Source: JBLNBU01 sp050260215
GTDB lineage: Bacteria > Pseudomonadota > Alphaproteobacteria > Rhodospirillales > Magnetospirillaceae
NCBI GenBank assembly: GCA_050260215.1
Contig: JBLNBU010000085.1
Location: 1-6,576, forward strand
DNA: 6,576 nt
Reading direction: 5' to 3'
Positions 1-6,389 of the stretch are shown piece by piece. Both the position numbers and the translations under genes were made by a program. Under the pieces are notes generated by a model. The model was not told the DNA's origin. It did not search any database and worked only from the letters and a program-made list of their open reading frames with translations. Position 1 is the stretch's first letter; the number at the start of each line of letters is the position of its first letter.

Positions 1-102
1 CATCCCTTCCTGTCTTCTTCACTTGTCAAACAGCAGAGACCGGAGAACCCAGCCTCACCGGCCCCTCAGGACCGCCCCGCCAGCGAGTTCCTCGCGTCGG
101 GA
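1..102 (-). other. rRNA operon leader (16S gene expected beyond the left edge)
   Basis: Read on the minus strand, this stretch follows a strong promoter with GC-rich discriminator and contains a boxA-like antitermination element shortly before the window edge. That order (promoter, short structured leader, boxA, then an A/G-rich GAAGAAGACAGGAAGGG run) is the usual layout upstream of alphaproteobacterial 16S rRNA genes. The leader has a perfect small hairpin, GCGAG-GAA-CTCGC, at 83-95. The ATG formed by bases 3-1, preceded by AGGAAGGG, could instead be a start codon with a ribosome binding site. I prefer the rRNA leader reading because boxA and this promoter type go together. No 16S sequence is inside the window, so the downstream gene is inferred. 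Confidence 0.6.
24..35 (-). promoter_or_regulatory. boxA antitermination element
   Basis: The minus strand reads TGCTGTTTGACA, matching the E. coli rrn boxA TGCTCTTTAACA at 10 of 12 positions and even closer to the TGCTCTTTGACA style usual in alphaproteobacteria. In known rRNA operons boxA RNA binds NusB-NusE and protects the untranslated transcript from Rho. The TTTGACA inside it is not used as a -35 box here, because no -10 box follows at the right distance. Confidence 0.65.
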
Positions 103-108
103 GGCCGG

Positions 109-138
109 CTTATACCCAACACCGAGGACCCCTGTCAA
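109..138 (-). promoter_or_regulatory. strong sigma-70 promoter, rRNA P1 type
   Basis: On the minus strand a perfect -35 box TTGACA (138-133) is followed after 18 bases by TATAAG (114-109); with a 17-base spacer the -10 would read GTATAA. The predicted transcription start is near 102. The bases between the -10 box and the start (CCGGCCT) are all G/C but one, the discriminator type associated with stringent (ppGpp/DksA) control of stable RNA promoters. It points left, away from the M23 gene. The promoter match is strong; its assignment to an rRNA operon rests on the leader downstream. Confidence 0.75.
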
Positions 139-140
139 AC

Positions 141-161
141 CAAATTTCCGGGATTTTTTCG
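141..161 (-). promoter_or_regulatory. UP-element-like A/T tracts upstream of the rRNA promoter
   Basis: Immediately upstream of the minus-strand TTGACA lie GGAAATTTGG and, one helical turn further, CCGAAAAAATCC. In a G/C-rich setting these A-tracts at about -40 to -65 resemble the UP elements that bind the RNA polymerase alpha-subunit C-terminal domains at rRNA promoters. Position and composition are visible; function is inferred. Confidence 0.45.
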
Positions 162-408
162 GAGACCGGCATCGGTGAAACACCCCATGTGGTCGCCGCC
201 CCTCGCCCTGTCCAGGGAACACGCCGCTTTCGCGCCTTGAATAGACGAATTCCAGCATAGTGGGCCGGCGCGCGGCCGCCGGCGAAGTCTTGGGCAGGCC
301 GTGCCGGAACGTCACAGTCAAGCGCAAAATGAGGTGATTTGACCTTGCCTTGGCGAACATGGCTCTGCCATAAGGTTGCAGCACGTCCGGCTAGGCGGGG
401 TTGAACCT
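162..408. other. intergenic stretch between the divergent rRNA leader and M23 gene
   Basis: I see no convincing gene here: reading frames on both strands are short, with codon use unlike the neighbouring genes. Upstream of the M23 gene a weak sigma-70-like pair, TTGCCT (345-350) and CCATAA (368-373) with a 17-base spacer, would start transcription near 380. This fits a translation start at 409 but not at 376. A TTGACC at 339-344 has no good partner. GGCGGGG at 393-399 lies 9 bases before the TTG at 409 and is the best candidate ribosome binding site. An in-frame TGA at 340-342 limits the N-terminus of the next gene. Confidence 0.3.
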
Positions 409-1785
409 TTGGGTTGTTACGTCAACGCCAAACTGAAGCGAAGCCTCAAGGCCATCGTCCCTGCCATCGTGGTGATTGGCGGGGTCTGGCTGGCGGCCCG
501 GCCCTTCGTCCACTTCGGCGACGGCTCGACCAGCCTGGAGACCCAGCCGCCGGCCTATGTGGACGCCGACGTCGAGCGCCACGCCGCGGCCGAGCCCGCC
601 ACCACCGACAGCGAGATCGAGGACCAACTGGGCCGTCCGGTCGAACGGGTCGTCCAGGCCGGCTCGGGCGACACCTTGATGGACCTGCTCCTGCGCGCCG
701 GCGTCGAGGCGGCCGAGGCCAACCAGGCCATCGACGCCATGACCGACCTCTATAATCCCCGCAACCTCCGCGCCGGCCAGAAGGTGACGGTTACCTTCGA
801 GCGCCCCAGCCACGGCCTAGGCGTCGGCGATTTCAACCAGCTCAGCCTGAACGCCGATCCCATCCGCGAGGTCGGCGCCAAGCGCCGTCCCGACCGCGGC
901 TTCGGGCCGCACGAGGCCAAGCGCCAGGTCAGCCGGCAGATCGCCCACTATACGGGGTCGATCAAGACCAGCCTGTTCGACAGCGCGCTGACCGCGGGCG
1001 TGCCCGCCCCGGTGGTGATCGGCATGATCCGGGCGCTGTCCTATGACGTCGACTTCCAGCGCGACATCCAGGCCGGCGACGGCTTCGAGGTGATGTTCGA
1101 GGGCTATTACGACGCCAAGGGCAAGCTGGTGCGCCACGGCGAGATGCTGTTCGCCGCGGTCACCCTGTCGGGCAGCCCGATCGCCATGTACCGCTACGAG
1201 GACTCGGTGGGCACCGTCGAGTACTTCAACCCCAAGGGCGAAAGCGTCAAGAAGGCGCTGCTGAAGACCCCTGTGGACGGCGCCAAGATCACCTCGGGGT
1301 TCGGCATGCGCCACCATCCGATCCTGGGCTACAGCAAGATGCACAAGGGCATCGACTTCGGCGTCCCCACCGGCACCCCCATCATGGCCGCCGGCGACGG
1401 CACCATCGAGATGGCCGGGTCCAACGGCGCCTATGGCAACTATGTGCGCATCCGCCATTCCAGCGGCTACGCCACCGCCTATGCCCATATGAGCCGCTTC
1501 GCCCAGGGCATCCACACGGGCAAGCGCATCCTGCAGGGCCAGATCGTCGGCTATGTCGGCGCCACCGGGCGGGCCACCGGCCCCCACCTGCACTACGAGG
1601 TCATGATCGGCAACGCCCAGGTCAACCCGATGAGCATCAAGATGCCCACCGGCACCAAGCTTGCGGGCCGCGAGCTGGATCGTTTCCTGGCTCTGAAGAA
1701 GCAGGCCGACACCCTGCTGGCCAAGATCCCGCCGTCGACGCACATCGCCGCCACCGGCTCCAAGCCGGGCCAGTTGACGAATTAG
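409..1785 (+). CDS. membrane-anchored M23 (LytM) peptidoglycan endopeptidase with LysM-like domain
   Basis: Predicted zinc metallo-endopeptidase that cuts peptide cross-links in periplasmic peptidoglycan, of the MepM/YebA/Csd3 type. With the start used here it has 458 residues. A basic N-terminus (KLKR) precedes one membrane segment at about 15-34. A LysM/OapA-like domain spans about 79-131, then a linker domain, then the M23 domain from about 291 to 410. All expected zinc and catalytic residues are present: H312 and D316 (HKGID), H360 (YAHM), H393 and H395 (HLH), so it should be active, unlike EnvC/NlpD-type relatives. No ATG or GTG start exists: the frame opens after a TGA at 340-342, leaving TTG at 376 (469 residues) or TTG at 409. 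I chose 409 because of its upstream GGCGGGG and because codon use before it looks non-coding. The cleavage specificity is inferred from the family. Confidence 0.9.
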   Translation: MGCYVNAKLKRSLKAIVPAIVVIGGVWLAARPFVHFGDGSTSLETQPPAYVDADVERHAAAEPATTDSEIEDQLGRPVERVVQAGSGDTLMDLLLRAGVEAAEANQAIDAMTDLYNPRNLRAGQKVTVTFERPSHGLGVGDFNQLSLNADPIREVGAKRRPDRGFGPHEAKRQVSRQIAHYTGSIKTSLFDSALTAGVPAPVVIGMIRALSYDVDFQRDIQAGDGFEVMFEGYYDAKGKLVRHGEMLFAAVTLSGSPIAMYRYEDSVGTVEYFNPKGESVKKALLKTPVDGAKITSGFGMRHHPILGYSKMHKGIDFGVPTGTPIMAAGDGTIEMAGSNGAYGNYVRIRHSSGYATAYAHMSRFAQGIHTGKRILQGQIVGYVGATGRATGPHLHYEVMIGNAQVNPMSIKMPTGTKLAGRELDRFLALKKQADTLLAKIPPSTHIAATGSKPGQLTN

Positions 1786-1799
1786 AGGCCCTCGGCCTC
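1785..1799 (+). terminator. hairpin at the M23 stop codon, no U-tract
   Basis: GAGGCC-CTC-GGCCTC is a perfect 6-bp stem with a 3-base loop that begins at the last base of the stop codon. No run of T follows, so it is not a classical intrinsic terminator. It may protect the 3' end or assist Rho-type termination. Confidence 0.3.
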
Positions 1800-1842
1800 G
1801 CGGGCGCTGGACATGTGACGGATTGATGCTTGGAGGGAGTGA

Positions 1843-1942
1843 CCGGGGTCCCCGCTGGTGAGCGGAGACCCCGGAACCCGGGCGGCGCCCCATTTAGGGG
1901 GGGAGGGGACAGGGCGCCGGCCCAGTCTCGGTGCGAGGGCCG
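1843..1942. repeat. cluster of three G/C-rich hairpins between convergent genes
   Basis: Three strong inverted repeats lie in series. The first pairs 1843-1850 with 1867-1874 (8 bp), then, after one mismatch, 1852-1856 with 1861-1865 around a GGTG loop. The second pairs 1883-1890 with 1912-1919 (8 bp). The third pairs 1918-1923 with 1937-1942, with a smaller CTCG-GTG-CGAG inside; it overlaps the second by two bases, so the two compete slightly. None is followed by a T-run on either strand. They may act as a bidirectional end-of-transcript structure, part of a 3' UTR, or an unrecognised structured RNA. I could not match them to a known RNA family. Confidence 0.5.
1897..1914 (+). other. G-quadruplex-forming motif
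   Basis: GGGGGGGAGGGGACAGGG fits the four-tract pattern G3-N1-7 on the plus strand, splitting the first run of seven G as GGG-G-GGG. It sits inside the loop and 3' arm of the second hairpin of the intergenic cluster, so the two folds would compete. Confidence 0.4.
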
Positions 1943-2032
1943 CCTTCTAGCACGGAGGCTTGGCGCGCGAAAAGCCCCATGTCCCCGGCATCATTGCATA
2001 ACAGCTATGTCTAATATAAAGCGCCGTGACGA

Positions 2033-4618
<2,586 letters not shown>

Positions 4619-4634
4619 GGAACCCTCCGCACGA

Positions 4635-4680
4635 CGAGGTTTCCCCGCCCCGCCTCAGGCAGCAGCCGGGAAACCCCTCG
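4635..4680 (-). promoter_or_regulatory. long hairpin in the clpB 5' UTR
   Basis: In the clpB transcript, GGTTTCCC (4675-4668) pairs perfectly with GGGAAACC (4645-4638). The stem extends by CGA/TCG across a two-G bulge, giving about 11 bp. A smaller GCC-TGA-GGC pairing lies within the loop. The structure ends 6 bases before the Shine-Dalgarno sequence at 4628-4623. It could stabilise the mRNA or tune translation with temperature, but the Shine-Dalgarno itself is not buried in this stem. Confidence 0.4.
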
Positions 4681-4695
4681 ATTTCTGCGGTCCAG

Positions 4696-4724
4696 AATAT
4701 GGGGCGGAACCGCTGGGCCGCAAC
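4696..4724 (-). promoter_or_regulatory. sigma-32 (RpoH)-like heat-shock promoter of clpB
   Basis: The minus strand has CCCCATATT at 4704-4696, a close match to the RpoH -10 consensus CCCCATnTA. A degenerate -35, GTTGCG (4724-4719), lies 14 bases upstream; it keeps the TTG of CTTGAA only. Transcription would start near 4688, giving a 5' UTR of about 70 bases. clpB is a classical RpoH target, which supports the call. The weak -35 is the main doubt. Confidence 0.5.
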
Positions 4725-4748
4725 CGCGCTTCGCACCGTCCGCCTTGG

Positions 4749-4767
4749 CCGAAATGAATACTTTCGG
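4749..4767. promoter_or_regulatory. 19-bp dyad CCGAAA-N7-TTTCGG in the divergent intergenic region
   Basis: Perfect 6-bp half-sites separated by 7 bases lie between the clpB promoter and the orphan promoter, five bases from the larger palindrome at 4773-4789. The odd-length dyad resembles a dimeric repressor site. I cannot name the regulator or say which gene it serves. Confidence 0.35.
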
Positions 4768-4772
4768 GATCC

Positions 4773-4789
4773 ATGTTGCGCCGCAACAT
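4773..4789. promoter_or_regulatory. operator-like palindrome O1
   Basis: ATGTTGCGCCGCAACAT is a perfect 17-bp palindrome with a single central C. It covers the -35 region of the candidate promoter whose -10 is TATACT at 4801-4806. A diverged copy (O2) lies 29 bp downstream. The odd length argues against a Crp/Fnr site, which has an even-length dyad. The TTGC-N3-GCAA core loosely resembles sites described for PhaR in Rhodobacter/Paracoccus; that link is from memory and weak. Confidence 0.55.
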
Positions 4790-4800
4790 AACCCTTGCCC

Positions 4801-4806
4801 TATACT
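4801..4806 (+). promoter_or_regulatory. -10 box of the orphan gene promoter
   Basis: TATACT differs from TATAAT at one base and stands out in G/C-rich DNA. The only -35-like hexamer, TTGCGC at 4776-4781, is 19 bases away and lies inside palindrome O1. Spacings of 17 or 18 give poor hexamers. The predicted start, near 4813, leaves a leader of about 110 bases before the ATG at 4924. Confidence 0.45.
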
Positions 4807-4818
4807 GCGCCGCACAAT
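4802..4818. promoter_or_regulatory. operator-like site O2, diverged copy of O1
   Basis: Aligned with O1, this site matches at 13 of 17 positions and shares the palindromic core TGCGCCGCA (4806-4814). It overlaps the end of the -10 box and the predicted transcription start. Centre-to-centre distance to O1 is 29 bp, so a bound protein at both sites would bracket the promoter, the arrangement expected for repression. Confidence 0.5.
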
Positions 4819-4920
4819 GTCATGGCAAAATACACGACGGTATTACCCCTTGGTTTTTCTTGCCTTTTATCCATCCGGCATATTAGCGTTCCTGCAGACA
4901 GCGAAGCTGCAGGGAGGCAG
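4815..4920 (+). other. A/T-rich leader of the orphan gene with inverted repeats
   Basis: This stretch is clearly poorer in G/C than its surroundings. AATAC (4829-4833) pairs with GTATT (4840-4844), nested within GGCAA (4824-4828) and TTGCC (4860-4864). A pyrimidine-rich tract with TTTTTCTT and CCTTTTAT follows. Two CTGCAG copies at 4892-4897 and 4907-4912 can pair into a 6-bp stem touching the ribosome binding site GGGAGG (4912-4917). An ATG at 4822 is in frame with the orphan gene, but it has no ribosome binding site and its codons end mostly in A/T, so I treat the segment as untranslated. Confidence 0.35.
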
Positions 4921-4923
4921 GCG

Positions 4924-5493
4924 ATGTTCGAGATGGATTATTCGGCGGCGCGCTCGGCGGTCGAGGCCCGTCCGCTGGACGCGGCCGAAATGTGCGGCAA
5001 CTGGTTCGCCACGACCGTCGACCGGAAGTCCGGCATGGTGTGCGAGGCCCTGATGGCGCTGGGCGAGGACGGCCGCTACAGCCTGCTGGCCTGCCACTTC
5101 CAAGGCGGCGCCATGGTTGCCGGCTATGCCAGCCGCGGCGGCTGGGCGGTCGAGGGCGGCGCGCTGGAACTCAGCGACGACCAGGCCGGCATCTGCCTGG
5201 CCCAGGAATTGTCGGCCGATCGCGACGTCACCGGCGGCGTCGCCGCCTGCCGCATCGCCGGCCTGCCCTGGGCCCGCTGCCCGTGCGACCCGGAATGGTT
5301 CATGGGCGGCAAGGCCGCACCCAGCTTCGCCGGCGGCGGCATCCTGGGCGAGATCGCCCACGGCCGCGGCGGCCCGGCGATGATCCGCAACACCGACTGG
5401 TCGCGCCGCCCGCGTCTGGCCGGGCTGGCCGAGTTGTGCCGCGACACGGCACCTTCGCCGCTCATGTGCCCGTCGACGCCGCTGTTGTCCTGA
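4924..5493 (+). CDS. cysteine-rich protein of unknown function
   Basis: I do not recognise this 189-residue protein. It has nine cysteines (24, 40, 57, 91, 109, 119, 121, 172, 182), including a CPC in the segment WARCPCDP. Residues 22-90 show a pattern of GNW, then C40, GEDGRYS, C57, GGWAVEGGALELSDD, which recalls small beta-barrels such as lipocalin-like or Inh-type inhibitor domains. That resemblance is by eye and weak. Starting at ATG 4924, supported by GGGAGG seven bases upstream and by the switch to G/C-ending codons there, it has no signal peptide or membrane segment. Starting in frame at 4822 would add 34 residues with a short hydrophobic stretch, giving a possible exported form. Codon bias supports a real gene. 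It is divergent from clpB, has a double operator upstream and is followed by a strong hairpin. Confidence 0.8.
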   Translation: MFEMDYSAARSAVEARPLDAAEMCGNWFATTVDRKSGMVCEALMALGEDGRYSLLACHFQGGAMVAGYASRGGWAVEGGALELSDDQAGICLAQELSADRDVTGGVAACRIAGLPWARCPCDPEWFMGGKAAPSFAGGGILGEIAHGRGGPAMIRNTDWSRRPRLAGLAELCRDTAPSPLMCPSTPLLS

Positions 5494-5507
5494 TCGGACG
5501 GCTTCCC

Positions 5508-5536
5508 GCGGCCCGCCCGGACAAAAGGCGGGCCGC
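5508..5536 (+). terminator. strong hairpin after the orphan gene, no U-tract
   Basis: GCGGCCCGCC (5508-5517) and GGCGGGCCGC (5527-5536) form a perfect 10-bp stem with a 9-base loop, 14 bases after the stop codon. The following bases, ATAGTTCG, lack a T-run, so release may be weak or Rho-assisted. It separates the orphan from the regulator gene. Confidence 0.5.
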
Positions 5537-5652
5537 ATAGTTCGAAGGAACAAGGAGCGGCTTATTCCTCGGGGTTACGCCACCGCACCGCCTTGAATAA
5601 GTCCATTTCCAGACGGCATCCTTTCCGCGGGCGAAGGGAAAGGGTGCCGACC

Positions 5653-6336
5653 ATGTGCGAATTTTCGCGACATTGTCCCGGCGCCACAGTCCGGAAAGGG
5701 GCGGTGGCGGACGGATGTCCGTTTCCCAAGGCGTGGTGCAACCGCCGGCTGGACAAGGGCGAGCATCTCTACCACCAGGGGGACCCGGTCGAGGGCATCC
5801 ACGTGCTGCTGTCGGGCCTGGTTGCGATGGAGCGGGTCGACGAGGATGGGCAGTTCGCCATCCTGCGCATCGTCGAGCCCGGCGCCCTTCTTCCCCATTC
5901 GGGCCTGCTGGGCCGCGAGCTCCACAACGGCTCGGCGCGTGCGCTCACCCCGGTGCAGGCCTGCCTGGTGTCGACGGCCACCGTCAAGGCGGCCATCGCC
6001 GACGACCCGTTGCTGGGCCTGAACCTGTTGCAGCGCGGCTGCGAAGAGTTGCGCCGATCCGAGGACGCCATCTTCCGCCTGTGCTGCGGCGACCTGTCCG
6101 AGCGGGTGATGGGGGTGCTCGAGATGCTGGCCGGCCAGTTGGGCGAAGGCCAGTCCGACGGCGACGTGGCGCTGACCCTGCCGATCAGCTGGCGGGAAGT
6201 GGGGGCCATGGTGGGCTCGCGCTCGGAAGTGATCTCGCGCCTGCTCCGAAGGCTCTCGGCCGACCGGCGCCTGTCCTTCCGCGGACACCGGGTGGTCCTG
6301 CACCGCGCCCGCCCCGCCATGCGCGCCTGCGGCTGA
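5653..6336 (+). CDS. Crp/Fnr-family transcriptional regulator with atypical N-terminal cysteines
   Basis: Predicted 227-residue cytoplasmic dimeric DNA-binding regulator. A cyclic-nucleotide-type beta-roll covers about 33-115 (KGEHLYHQGDPVEG then VLLSGLV), followed by a dimerisation helix and a winged helix-turn-helix at about 175-217. The recognition helix carries E192, S195 and R196, the E-x2-S-R set by which FNR reads TTGAT half-sites. The segment equivalent to the cAMP pocket reads HNGSARAL and lacks the CRP arginine, so cAMP binding is unlikely. Cysteines at 2, 8, 22 and 29 could bind an Fe-S cluster or act as thiol switches. C104 aligns by eye with E. coli FNR C122. The spacing C-x5-C-x13-C-x6-C differs from FNR, and the N-terminal helix region is short. 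The ATG at 5653 has AAAGGG eight bases upstream; GTG at 5644 (three extra residues, GAAGGG five bases upstream) is equally plausible, and GTG at 5704 would remove C2 and C8. Confidence 0.9.
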   Translation: MCEFSRHCPGATVRKGAVADGCPFPKAWCNRRLDKGEHLYHQGDPVEGIHVLLSGLVAMERVDEDGQFAILRIVEPGALLPHSGLLGRELHNGSARALTPVQACLVSTATVKAAIADDPLLGLNLLQRGCEELRRSEDAIFRLCCGDLSERVMGVLEMLAGQLGEGQSDGDVALTLPISWREVGAMVGSRSEVISRLLRRLSADRRLSFRGHRVVLHRARPAMRACG

Positions 6337-6349
6337 CCCCTCTTCGGGG
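6337..6349 (+). terminator. short hairpin after the Crp/Fnr gene
   Basis: CCCC-TCTTC-GGGG begins directly after the stop codon. The stem is only 4 bp and no T-run follows, so termination here is doubtful. An alternative fold uses the internal TTCG as a tetraloop. Confidence 0.2.
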
Positions 6350-6389
6350 CAATTGCCGGGCCGGGCCGCACGATCCCATCTTTACGGGC

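Noticed and set aside
1..3. ATG on the minus strand with AGGAAGGG upstream, as the start of a protein gene
   Set aside because: The boxA-like element 20 bases upstream and the rRNA-type promoter make an rRNA leader more likely; only one codon is visible, so it cannot be tested here.
55..384. 109-residue open frame on the minus strand
   Set aside because: It spans the promoter, A-tracts and leader of the predicted rRNA operon, and its composition is unlike a real protein.
1822..1836. FNR box starting at TTGATG
   Set aside because: There is no ATCAA half-site four bases downstream, and it lies at the 3' side of the M23 gene.
817..1893. 358-residue open frame opposite the M23 gene
   Set aside because: It is a high-GC shadow rich in G, A, H and V, antisense to a gene with all M23 catalytic motifs.
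1786..2032. tRNA, SRP RNA, tmRNA, RNase P RNA or 6S RNA in the intergenic gap
   Set aside because: None of the conserved cores of these RNAs could be found on either strand; the region is described only as structured.
4851..4864. Sigma-54 promoter (TGG...TTGCC)
   Set aside because: Only 8 bases separate the GG and GC elements, where 10 are needed.
4822..4923. In-frame 34-residue N-terminal extension of the orphan with a possible signal peptide
   Set aside because: There is no ribosome binding site, the predicted transcription start is within 10 bases, and codons end mostly in A/T unlike the rest of the gene; kept only as an alternative.
4867..5553. 228-residue minus-strand frame opposite the orphan gene
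   Set aside because: The plus-strand frame has a good ribosome binding site, a promoter and proper codon bias; the minus-strand product is Arg/Ala-rich shadow sequence.
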